A stretch of DNA of 64,000 bases. It comes from Gaertneriomyces semiglobifer. Taxonomy: Eukaryota; Chytridiomycota; Chytridiomycetes; Spizellomycetales; Spizellomycetaceae. Positions 22,548-31,345 of this stretch are shown here, in pieces. The stretch spans positions 558,001-622,000 of the forward strand of contig JAHLKF010000006.1 of NCBI GenBank assembly GCA_025558075.1. Reading direction: 5' to 3'. The position numbers and the translations under genes were made by a program. Positions within the stretch are counted from its first letter, which is position 1; the number at the start of each line of letters is the position of its first letter. The notes below the pieces were generated by a model that did no database searches, was not told where the DNA came from, and was given only the letters and a program-made list of their open reading frames with translations.

Positions 22548-25184
22548 CTACCGACTGCTACCTGACCAATTGGGGATTGAATGCCACCATTGGAGGAAAT
22601 CGTGCCACGCTCCGCTTCCGCCCGTAAGTGCTGCTTCGTTGCACACAACTATCTCCAGCGCTGTTGCCCGCGCGAGAACAACGTTGGTGCGCCTTTCATC
22701 ATTAATGAATCTAAGGCCTTCAGTGGTCGTTCGCACAGTGGTGATGATGATGACATCCCGCTCTCCCCCCTGGAACCCGTCGACCGAAGCAACAATCACG
22801 TCAGTGATGTTCATAGCGCGGAGCTTCTCCGTGATGATCTTCGTCTGGTCAGTGTACGGGGTGATCACCCCAATCCCTCCAGTAGGACACCTTTCGCGAG
22901 CGAGCTGCCTTATCCAGTAGCAAACCCGCGTTGCCTCAGCCTCATTGCTCCAAGAAGTGCTACCAGGCATTTGGGATTCCTCACCCACGACATTGTCGAC
23001 CATTATGGGGAAGCCTTGCTTCTGCAAGAAGGACAACCCAAGACCACGGCTGGTGATGTCACGCCGGGCACAGGCACGGAGGGAAGACTCGTACCACTCG
23101 TCGGATGGGAACTTGATGATCGCAGGATGAGACCTGTAGTTGTTCACCAGCCTCAAGTTGTACAGATCATCCTTGGCTTGGTATTGGGCGCTTCGCATCA
23201 GCAGCTCCAAAAGCGACACTCCTAGTCCAAAACGCGCAGCCGATGGTGCCTTCACTGTTGGGCCAAGTTGCATGTGGTCTCCCACAAGCATCACCTGGGT
23301 CGAAATTGAGCCGGTCTGATACTTGAAGAGTGGGATGAGGATCTGCGGCACTGTTGCCTGGCCAGCTTCGTCGACAATGATCAGCCCGAAATCGCCGGGT
23401 TTTGCCGGAACGTCAAAGGAGCCGACGAGCGTGGCAAGGATGACCTGGTATTGTCCCACGGATTCCAACGGCTCAAATTCATCCGCATCCTTGTCATATC
23501 CGCCATACTCCTTGACAATCCTGTTGTCACTCTCGACGGCGTCCTGGCCGTGCCGCTGTCCTACAACCCGGAACATCTTCTCCTTGTCAAATGTGGCCGC
23601 CAGCTTTTCTAGCACAGCATTGACGGCCTTGTTGGACGGTGCACAGATCAGCACTCGCTGTTGTGGATGCTCCTTCAACCATGCGCGCACCACGGCAGCA
23701 ATGGTGGTGCTTTTGCCTGTTCCAGGTGGGCCTTGCACCAGGTACGGTGTGTTGACACCGGCCTTGCCCTTTACCATCCTCCATACGACTGTCAACTGCT
23801 CGTCATCCAGCTGCGGGTTGTTGAGAGACTTCTTGAACTCTTGGAGGCCCTCTTTTGATCGAGCGACCAACACGCTTTTCCCCTTCCGGTTGCCACTTCG
23901 GACTGCTCCGGGAAGCAGGAGGGCAAGCGGGCGGGATCTGTCCTTGATCCTCTCAATGGCGCGGTGCCGGATGGCGTAGCCCCGCCGTTGGTGGAGCGGC
24001 ACAACAAAGTCAGCCACAAACGCCGTTTCAGGATGGTGTGTTTTGAACACCGGATCCAGATGCACCAGCATTGACTCATCAGGCTCGATTTTGTGGATTG
24101 TTGCATCCCAGCGTTGCCTGTTAACGGCCACAGCGACACGGCCACCAACTTGTACAAGTTCAGCCCTCTTTTCATCGACTTTGTACTCGAGTGTGTAAAA
24201 GTCCTCCAAGTCTGGGTCTGTCTCCGCTCGAACAGGCACCGCCATTTCCGCCTCCATGAGATGTTCCTCAATTTCGGCTTCTTCTTCGGTCCACAGCAAC
24301 CAGTGCATGTACTCCTCAAACATCGCGAGGGTTTGACACTGTTGGAGCTCGCGCAGCTTCTCGTTGATCTCCTTGCCACCACATAACACGAGCTGCTCTG
24401 CTGTTGGCTTGTATGCGTGACTGATCTTTGCGCGCACAACTTTCTCTTCAAGTGGCGAGCGCATACTGACACGTTTTGGATGGGCAGACAAAACTTCTTT
24501 CCCAGCTTTGATAAAGTCTTTGACCTTCATTGGTGGGGGTAGGGCCTGGGGTTGCGGAGGCAAGGGCTGTTCCTGTTGGGACGAGGATGTCGGCTCTTGT
24601 TGAGAGAGGGACGGTAGTGGTTGTCGGGAGGAGGACGGCAGTGGTTGTTGGGAAGCGGATGGTTGTTCTTGTTGTCTGGAGGAGGACGGCAGTGGTTGTT
24701 GGGAAGCGGATGGTTGTTCTTGTTGAGAGAGGGATGGCCGTGGTTGTTGGGAGGAGGAGGATGGCTGCTCCTGCTGTCTCGGTTGCAGAGAGGTGATGGT
24801 TGATGTGAGAGGCCCTGGGAGATCCGGCACGGGTAGGTTCAGTGCGGCTCGGAGCACTCCTGTGTCCCACCAAGATATCTCCTCATTGCGGTACTGGAGG
24901 AGCTTCATTCCACACATGGTTGCGATCATCGTGCTGGGCGCGCAATTGAGTCCTTCACCCTTGTTTAACTTTTTCCATTCCTGCAAATGGCTTTTCAGGG
25001 CAGCAATAGTGGTGATGCTCAGGAACGGCTGATTGGGCGTCGCCAGGTAGAGCAACACCGTCCGCACGCAGGTGTCGTAACTGAACCAGGCAGAAGCGCC
25101 ACGGCGTTCGGTGATGCGGCTCCGTTGGGATTCCAGTCTGCGACGGACTTCATCCTCAGTAACTTTAGCTTGAAGGAGACGCAT
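22548..25184 (-). CDS. MOV10/SDE3-like superfamily 1 helicase
   Basis: An intact, intronless frame of 878 residues. SF1B motifs are in order: GPPGTGKST (Walker A, about 485), CAPSNKAVNAVL (Ia), VDEAGQ (motif II, about 600), GDHMQLGP (III), NNYRSHP (IV), VASVDGFQGGERD (V) and NDERRTNVVLARA (VI). The DEAG box, GLGVSLLE after motif III, and the pre-helicase block (YMHWLLWTEEE, then VDEKRAELVQVGG and a hydrophobic beta region) resemble MOV10/SDE3/Armitage more than UPF1; no zinc-binding CH domain is present. Those relatives are 5'-3' RNA helicases of small-RNA silencing and transposon control. Residues about 125-215 are a Gln/Ser/Pro low-complexity linker made of QEQPS..QQPLPS-type repeats. A truncated copy lies at 9.6-10.7 kb. 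Upstream is a 66-bp minisatellite ending about 40 nt before the ATG. Confidence 0.88.
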   Translation of the reverse strand: MRLLQAKVTEDEVRRRLESQRSRITERRGASAWFSYDTCVRTVLLYLATPNQPFLSITTIAALKSHLQEWKKLNKGEGLNCAPSTMIATMCGMKLLQYRNEEISWWDTGVLRAALNLPVPDLPGPLTSTITSLQPRQQEQPSSSSQQPRPSLSQQEQPSASQQPLPSSSRQQEQPSASQQPLPSSSRQPLPSLSQQEPTSSSQQEQPLPPQPQALPPPMKVKDFIKAGKEVLSAHPKRVSMRSPLEEKVVRAKISHAYKPTAEQLVLCGGKEINEKLRELQQCQTLAMFEEYMHWLLWTEEEAEIEEHLMEAEMAVPVRAETDPDLEDFYTLEYKVDEKRAELVQVGGRVAVAVNRQRWDATIHKIEPDESMLVHLDPVFKTHHPETAFVADFVVPLHQRRGYAIRHRAIERIKDRSRPLALLLPGAVRSGNRKGKSVLVARSKEGLQEFKKSLNNPQLDDEQLTVVWRMVKGKAGVNTPYLVQGPPGTGKSTTIAAVVRAWLKEHPQQRVLICAPSNKAVNAVLEKLAATFDKEKMFRVVGQRHGQDAVESDNRIVKEYGGYDKDADEFEPLESVGQYQVILATLVGSFDVPAKPGDFGLIIVDEAGQATVPQILIPLFKYQTGSISTQVMLVGDHMQLGPTVKAPSAARFGLGVSLLELLMRSAQYQAKDDLYNLRLVNNYRSHPAIIKFPSDEWYESSLRACARRDITSRGLGLSFLQKQGFPIMVDNVVGEESQMPGSTSWSNEAEATRVCYWIRQLARERCPTGGIGVITPYTDQTKIITEKLRAMNITDVIVASVDGFQGGERDVIIITTVRTTTEGLRFINDERRTNVVLARATALEIVVCNEAALTGGSGAWHDFLQWWHSIPNWSGSSR

Positions 25185-25219
25185 TGTTCAAGTTGCCGAG
25201 CTCAGTGGAGGAGGTAAGA

Positions 25220-25879
25220 ACGTAAGAGAGAAGATAATAGCGTGGGCTGGTCGAGATAGGTTGTTGAAAAAGAGTGGGTGTGAGAACAGAAGAGAGAAGA
25301 TAATAGCGTGGGCTGGTCGAGATAGGTTGTTGAAAAAGAGTGGGTGTGAGAACAGAAGAGAGAAGATAATAGCGTAGGCTGGTCGAGATAGGTTGTTGAG
25401 AATGAGTGGGTGTGAGAACAGAAGAGAGAAGATAATAGCGTGGGCTGGTCGAGATAGGTTGTTGAGAATGAGTGGGTGTGAGAACAGAAGAGAGAAGATA
25501 ATAGCGTGGGCTGGTCGAGATAGGTTGTTGAGAATGAGTGGGTGTGAGAACAGAAGAGAGAAGATAATAGCGTGGGCTGGTCGAGATAGGTTGTTGAAAA
25601 AGAGTGGGTGTGAGAACAGAAGAGAGAAGATAATAGCGTAGGCTGGTCGAGATAGGTTGTTGAAAAAGAGTGGGTGTGAGAACAGAAGAGAGAAGATAAT
25701 AGCGTGGGCTGGTCGAGATAGGTTGTTGAAAAAGAATGGGTGTGAGAACAGAAGAGAGAAGATAATAGCGTGGGCTGGTCGAGATAGGTTGTTGAAAAAG
25801 AGTGGGTGTGAGAACAGAAGAGAGAAGATAATAGCGTGGGCTGGTCGAGATATCGATAGGTTGTTGAGAATGAGTGGAC
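25220..25879. repeat. minisatellite A: ten 66-bp units in the helicase 5' leader
   Basis: Ten head-to-tail units carry the core GATAATAGC at 25233 and every 66 bp thereafter to 25827. Units differ at only a few positions (GTGGG or GTAGG; GAAAAAG or GAGAATG). The last unit is broken by a 6-bp ATCGAT duplication. The unit length is a multiple of three, so long open frames run through it on both strands, but the gene-sense strand contains no ATG. On the sense strand it is pyrimidine-rich. Confidence 0.95.
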
Positions 25880-25946
25880 AGACGAGACAACGAGACAGTT
25901 GAAATTTGACAGGTGAGCTTCAACAGTGGGCGAACGGGACAGGGCG

Positions 25947-25955
25947 CCTTTTATA
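25947..25955 (-). promoter_or_regulatory. TATA box (TATAAAAGG) of the helicase gene
   Basis: On the minus strand TATAAAAGG lies about 68 nt upstream of the distal end of minisatellite A and about 765 nt before the start codon. CGCCCACT follows about 20 nt downstream. A near-identical TATTAAAGG occupies the same position relative to minisatellite B of the nuclease gene, so the array is probably transcribed as 5' leader. Confidence 0.6.
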
Positions 25956-25959
25956 TGCA

Positions 25960-26600
25960 AAAGTTCAGCAGGAATGAGACAACAATGTCTTGCACATGCA
26001 TGCAGTGGGAATATTCAATTCAAATGATAATACCTGTCAACTTACGGCTCACCACTTGTGTGGCACAGTCACAAATGGCGGAACAGCGCGACCTGTCATT
26101 TTGTCAGTCTATACATCATACACAGTACATGTACAAGTACTCTGCTCGCCTCCGGCTCGTTGTAATGGTATATTGTTTGCACGACCATGTCTCTGCAGGT
26201 CTGTTCTGAATGGAAATTGCAGGAGAACCTGGAATTTGGAGGAGGAGGGCGAATGCGGAGACGGCAAATGCCCAGGCAATAAAACATGGAAAGTATGGCA
26301 AATGGACGACATACTAACCCGGGAGATCCGACGGCGTACCTGAGGATGTCAGACGTAGTCAGACAATGCCTTGGTACTCGGGGACAGCCTGATCATCCTC
26401 GTACGTCCGACAGAGTGGGGGAATTCACCGGGCGAAAGCGTAATACATACATGCAAACTTTCGATCAATGCCGAGAGTGTCGATTCTGTCGATTCAGTGT
26501 CGGGACCATTTTGACTTTTCGAGCTCGCACCTACCACCTGTGCTTAATATACTAGGACACTGGCGCTCTCGTTGTTATGTGTAAATTATAAACGTGTTGT
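25960..26600. other. intergenic region between helicase promoter and nuclease gene
   Basis: No gene is supported. Palindromic ACATGT/GTACATGTAC and CATGCATG motifs occur near 25995 and 26128. The right part is the 3' flank of the nuclease gene. Confidence 0.5.
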
Positions 26601-26660
26601 CTCTAGTTCTATATCTACTTCTTCTTTCTTTTCTTACTTCCTTTCCGTCCTTCGCCATAC
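26601..26660. repeat. left arm of a 60-bp inverted repeat around the nuclease gene
   Basis: This arm pairs with 30830-30889 at 57 of 60 positions. It covers the last 15 codons of the nuclease gene (the basic tail GEGRKGSKKRKKK), the stop codon, and 14 bp beyond it. The two arms enclose 4.29 kb. Confidence 0.9.
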
Positions 26661-28619
26661 CGTCTAGTGTACGTAGTGTCCTCCACCCATTTCTGAAACT
26701 CTTCAAGCCGGCCAATGGTCTGGCCCTTGTTCTTGAAAACTATCTCGAACCGCGTCATCAACTCGTCCCGTGCTTCCACAGCTACCAATGCACTCTCGAA
26801 TGATCCGCAATTATAACTCTTTCGCTGGTGAATGATCGTCACCGTGTAGTGGAGCTTGCCGGATCTGTTGTGGCTATAGATGCAACGGGGGAGGCCATCG
26901 CGCTTCTCGCCCTTCTTCTTGGGGGTGGTAGCAGGAGTGGGAGTAGTAGTAGGGGTAGTAGTAGCAGCAGTAGTGGTAGTGGTAGTGGTAGTGGTGGTAG
27001 TAGTATTAGTACTAGAAGTGGTCGGAGTAGTAGTGGTAGTAGTGGTAGTAGTAGTGGTAGTAGTAGTAGTGGGGGTGGGGGTGGGTGAGGCCTCTGCCTT
27101 TCGTTTCTTCTGCTGCTCGCGCTTTTTCTTACGCCGCTCGAGATCCTCACAAACCCAGGCAGCAGTTTGGCGGTTCCGCTCATGTCTATCTTCCAACTAG
27201 CAGGTTCGTGGGTTAGTTAGTCTCTACCAACTTGTCGAACGACCGCTGGCTGATGTACATACCAACTGCTTCAAAACCTCAGGCTTTCCAACTCGGAGGC
27301 CGCACTGGTTGGGGAGTTCCTCCATGTCACAATCGACCATGGCTTGCGCTTTTGCCGCGACTGCCTCTTCAAGGGATTCGTAGGATGCCAGTCGGTACTT
27401 CTTGCCCTTGTAGTGAAACGCCAGCGCGAAGTAATTCCCTTCAGGAACAATGTACTTTGGCAGACCGCTGCCTTTCTGGTAACTAAAATCGCCGGGCCAG
27501 TATTCGGGCACAAGGGAAATGTCACCTTGTGGGTTCAACGGTCGGTAATCGTACACGATCTCGGCCTTTCTCCGCATGGCCTTGGCTATTTCGACATCCG
27601 CCGACGCTCCAAGGTACTTCTTCTGGCCTTCTACGGTGATCATTGCTATCCACAGGTTGCGCGGATTGGACCAGTAAACACCATTTACTCCACTGGTGTT
27701 GCAGCTGTGAAATCGTCGGCTGTAGCGGGCATTCTGGGCGGGAGTGACAATGTCCAGGTTGGAGTGAGCATTGTTGGTCGCATCGCCATCACGGTGGTGA
27801 ACTACCATCCCCTCAGGGATGCGGCCGTCGCAAGTAAATGTCTCCACGATTGCTCGATGCACGCTCAACCAGGGCCAAACACCATCAACACAAGCATGAC
27901 GATGCCCATACCATCCTTGGCGCAAGGGGACGAGACCTCCTCCGTGGGTGAACCGCAGGTAGCCGGACTTGGAGCACTGGACGTGTGGGAGGGTAGGGTG
28001 CGCTTGCCAGATGTCGTCAGGGATCGAGGTCGGTATGGCGGACATGTCAACATCATTGTAGAAGCGGGGGTTGTCGTGCCCACTTCCCCCTTTCCGGTAG
28101 TTCTCACGAGCGGTCAGGAACTGCAGATTGTTGAGGTGGTCGTTGGTAAAGTCGCCATCTATATGGTCGACTAGAGTACATAAACGTCAGCAAACAATGC
28201 AATGAGAAACCAACGGCCAACATGGAACGCTTACCAGTCATATCTGGGTCATCGGGCAATCCGTTAAAGCTGATGAGCACAACGCGAGCGACGGACACCC
28301 CGATTTGCCGGGAACTGAAGCAGAAGCGGTAGTAGTAACGTCCATCATGGGGCTGGAGGATTCGTTTCATCAGACGAGGGTTGACGCCGGCGGTGGAGAT
28401 GACATGCCCAGCCTCTGACACTCGGTACCTGTCGGATGGGCAGCCTTCGGGAAGGAAGCACTCGGCGACCGGACTCCATCGCAATTGTTCGAGCTGGGCG
28501 ATCTGATCATCCGCACCAGTTTGAAAGTCGTCCGAGACATCTTGGTCGATCACCTCTTCTTCAATGGGAGCAAGGACGAACTCGGCGGGAGGTGCATTGG
28601 TGATATCGGTGGAAGACAT
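26615..28619 (-). CDS. free-standing HNH-HNH-AP2-AP2-AP2 nuclease-like protein (homing-endonuclease type)
   Basis: Three exons (28235-28619, 27263-28170, 26615-27196; introns of 64 and 66 nt) give 624 residues. A NUMOD4-like segment (WSPVAE...YRVSEAGHVIS, about 45-125) leads across intron 1 into a first HNH motif, VDHIDGDFTNDHLNNLQFLT. A second HNH unit follows (VHRAIVE then VVHHRDGDATNN.HSNLDIVT, about 235-270). Next come an AP2 DNA-binding fold (NTSGVNGVYW...YLGAS, about 287-340), a weaker AP2-like unit (about 360-405), a Thr/Pro/Ser linker dominated by poly-Thr (about 470-540), a third AP2-like unit (about 545-600) and a Lys-rich tail. HNH/AP2 proteins are known as homing endonucleases in phages, giant viruses and organelles; this one is spliced and nuclear. 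The first HNH is completed only by splicing. It has a 102-bp minisatellite leader. Whether it still cuts DNA is unknown. Confidence 0.88.
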
Positions 28620-28639
28620 GGTTGTTGATGAAAGGAGCA

Positions 28640-29745
28640 GGAAGTTGTCGAGGTCCCAGAGAGAAAATCAAGCAATAGGAAAGGGGCGAAGCCCAGAGAG
28701 AAAATCAAGCGATAAGAAGGTGGCGAGGTCCAGAGAGAAAATGGAAGAGTAGAAAGTTGGCGAGGTCCAGAGAAAGAGAATGCGACGGTCGAGAGGAAGG
28801 TCGCAAGTAAAGAACGGGATAATAGCAAAGCCAAGAGAGAAAATGGAAGAGTAGAAAGTTGGCGAGGTCCAGAGAAAGAGAATGCGACGGTCGAGAGGAA
28901 GGTCGCAAGTAAAGAATGGGATAATAGCAAAGCCAAGAGAGAATATGGAAGAGTAGAAAGTGGGGGAGGTCCAGAGAAAGGGAATGCGACGGTCGAGAGG
29001 AAGGTCGCAAGTAAAGAACGGGATAATAGCAAAGCCAAGAAAGAATATGGAAGAGTAGAAAGTGGGGGAGGTCCAGAGAAAGGGAATGCGACGGTCGAGA
29101 GGAAGGTCGCAAGTAAAGAACGGGATAATAGCAAAGCCAAGAAAGAATATGGAAGAGTAGAAAGTGGGGGAGGTCCAGAGAAAGGGAATGCGACGGTCGA
29201 GAGGAAGGTCGCAAGTAAAGAACGGGATAATAGCAAAGCCAAGAGAGAATATGGAAGAGTAGAAAGTCGGGGAGGTCCAGAGAAAGAGAATGCGACGGTC
29301 GAGAGGAAGGTCGCAAGTAAAGAACGGGATAATAGCAAAGCCAAGAGAGAAAATGGAAGAGTAGAAAGTGGGGGAGGTCCAGAGAAAGGGAATGCGACGG
29401 TCGAGAGGAAGGTCGCAAGTAAAGAACGGGATAATAGCAAAGCCAAGAGAGAAAACGAAGGAGACGAAAGTCGGGGAGGTCCAGAGAAAGAGAATGCGAC
29501 GGTCGAGAGGAAGGTCGCAAGTAAAGAATGGGATAATAGCGTGGCGAAGAGAGAAAACGAAGGAGACGAAAGTCGGGATAATAGCTTGGCGAAGAGAGAA
29601 AACGAAGGAGACGAAAGTCGGGGAGGTCCAGAGAATGCAACAGTCGAGAGAAAGGTCGCAAGTAAAGAACGGGATAATAGCTTGGCGAAGAGAGAAAATG
29701 GAAGAGTAGAAAGTTGGCGAGGTCCAGATAACATAAAGGCTGGTT
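28640..29745. repeat. minisatellite B: 102-bp units in the nuclease-gene 5' leader
   Basis: The core GATAATAGC recurs at 28818, 28920, 29022, 29124, 29226, 29328, 29430 and 29532 (exactly 102 bp apart), then at 29577 and 29673 in a rearranged distal part with 45- and 96-bp spacing. Degenerate partial units lie nearest the gene (28640-28760). The unit has 34 codons' length, and all three gene-sense frames stay open through most of it. The sense strand is pyrimidine-rich and lacks ATG within the units; one ATG occurs at the distal border (29734). Confidence 0.95.
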
Positions 29746-29799
29746 GAGTTGAACGTTGTAGGGAGCCGAAGTGGGCGGGGCTCAGGTAAAATCAAAGGG

Positions 29800-29808
29800 C
29801 CTTTAATA
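29800..29808 (-). promoter_or_regulatory. TATA-like box (TATTAAAGG) of the nuclease gene
   Basis: On the minus strand TATTAAAGG lies about 60 nt beyond the distal end of minisatellite B and matches the helicase element TATAAAAGG at 8 of 9 positions. CGCCCACT follows downstream, as in the helicase promoter. Confidence 0.55.
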
Positions 29809-30339
29809 ACCTGTACCGTTAGAAAGCGAGGGACAAGCACAGAACAGAAAGCACAGATACTCGGCCCCCGAAATTCCCACAGGATTCGCCCCCACAACTT
29901 GCCATCGCGGGTCCATGCGCCGACGACACTCTTTCGCACATCGTTCCAACCCACATGCATGTGCATGTGCACAGCACATTTCGAAACACAACCACAACCA
30001 ACCCCCCGGGCATCGATTTGCATCAAATTGAAGGCAAACGGTCAGCCGAATATAATTCATCTTGAAACTGACAAAGTTGCGCCGTGCCGCGAGCACGATA
30101 CTAACTTTGGTAATAGGAACGGTTCTTCCTTTGCCGTGACGGCCTGCAAACGGATCAGGACATCCGATCTAAGTGAAACATGTATCGATTATCCAGATAA
30201 TAGGATTTCCCAAGTAATTCAAACGTGGAGGACGATACCGCCAGCAACCATAATTACGTACGTGTACCCCAAGCTAATGGATGAGCGCGACTATTTGCTA
30301 TCGATAATGTATATGTACATGTTACAGTATGTGGTATTC

Positions 30340-31345
30340 GTCGGTTCGTGCTACATATTCCGAATAACATAGAAAGCAAGGAAGTACTTTTCGGGTACAT
30401 GTACATACTACGTGGAGTCACAAGACTGCCAGCAGGAATGCTGTTACCAGGATGAACCTTCATATAAATAGGGTTTCCAGTCGGCATTGGTTGTTACATA
30501 TCATATGGACGTAATATTGTTCCAACGTAGTCCGAGTTCCATTCTTTGGCTGTGCGATTTTGTGGCGCTTACAAATTGCTGCTACCATGTACATGTACAG
30601 GCGGTTCGTCCATACAACTATATGGTGACCATACCAGCATATAATAAATACCAGAACTCATCGATGCAGAGTAATTGTATGTGAGAACAGCGTACATGTA
30701 CATCTATTATCAGAAATTCAGAATCTTGGTGGGAAAACAGCGATGCCCGTCACTGTCAATTATTACGTAATTTACGCGTTGAAATAACCCTAACCCGTTG
30801 CACGACGAGCTGACTATCAGAATTTTCACGTATGGCGAAGGACGGAAAGGTAGTAAGAAAAGAAAGAAGAAGTAGATCTAGAACTTGAGCATTTGCAAAT
30901 ACACTATTATTATTATGGCATACGTCTTTTTGTTTAGTTCAGTGATATTAGCTCGTGCTATTCCGAATAACATAGAAAGCAAGGAAGTATCATTCGAGTA
31001 CAATACTATGTGGAGTAACAAGACTGTTAGCAGGAATACTGTCAGGATGAGCCGATCGTCATTGGTTGTTGCATAGCTTATGGGACGCAATATTATCCCA
31101 TTGTGGTCTGAATTCGATTCTTTTGCCGTGCGATCTTTTGACGACTTGTTCATTAACTTCAAGAGAGTGCGTTGTGCAAATTGCTGCTACATATATACAG
31201 GCGGTTTGTCGCAGATCATTCAAACTGCATGGATGCATATGATAACCCATCGATGCACAGTAATTGCATGTGAGAACAGACCGCAGAACGCAGATCTATC
31301 ATCGGAAATTAAGGATCTTCGGCGGCAACACTGACTTGAATATTC
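30340..31345. repeat. diverged tandem duplication (copies about 30340-30755 and 30945-31345)
   Basis: The copies share TTCCGAATAACATAGAAAGC then AAGGAAGTA, CATTGGTTGTT, AATTGCTGCTAC, and CATCGATGCA.AGTAATTG.ATGTGAGAACAG in the same order, with substitutions and indels. The copies are about 600 bp apart. The first is enriched in GTACATGTAC palindromes. No coding frame is conserved. The inverted-repeat arm at 30830-30889 sits between the copies. Confidence 0.7.
30830..30889. repeat. right arm of the 60-bp inverted repeat
   Basis: Reverse complement of 26601-26660 at 57 of 60 positions. It therefore carries, on the plus strand, a copy of the codons for the nuclease C-terminal tail, one of them altered to a stop, without the rest of the gene. 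It sits inside the gene-free block between the nuclease array and the response-regulator gene. A doubled TAACCC lies 33-44 bp inside it. Confidence 0.9.

Noticed and set aside
22548..25184. UPF1 assignment for the helicase
   Set aside because: The zinc-binding CH domain is absent and the DEAG and pre-helicase blocks fit MOV10/SDE3 better.
25165..25960. Long open frames of 22-residue repeats through minisatellite A on both strands
   Set aside because: They result from a 66-bp unit without stops. On the gene-sense strand none of them begins with an ATG downstream of the TATA box. The position in the leader is the simpler reading.
26828..27200. Gly/Ser-rich and Val-rich frames opposite the nuclease gene
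   Set aside because: They are antisense readings of the poly-Thr codons.
22548..28619. CRISPR-like or Fanzor-type system around the repeat arrays
   Set aside because: The repeats are contiguous minisatellites without spacers, and no RuvC-type nuclease motif was found in any frame.
28550..30026. Minus-strand frames of 394, 452 and 318 codons through minisatellite B
   Set aside because: All three frames are open at once because the 102-bp unit lacks stops. One does start with ATG at 29734, so an upstream ORF cannot be excluded, but no protein family is evident.
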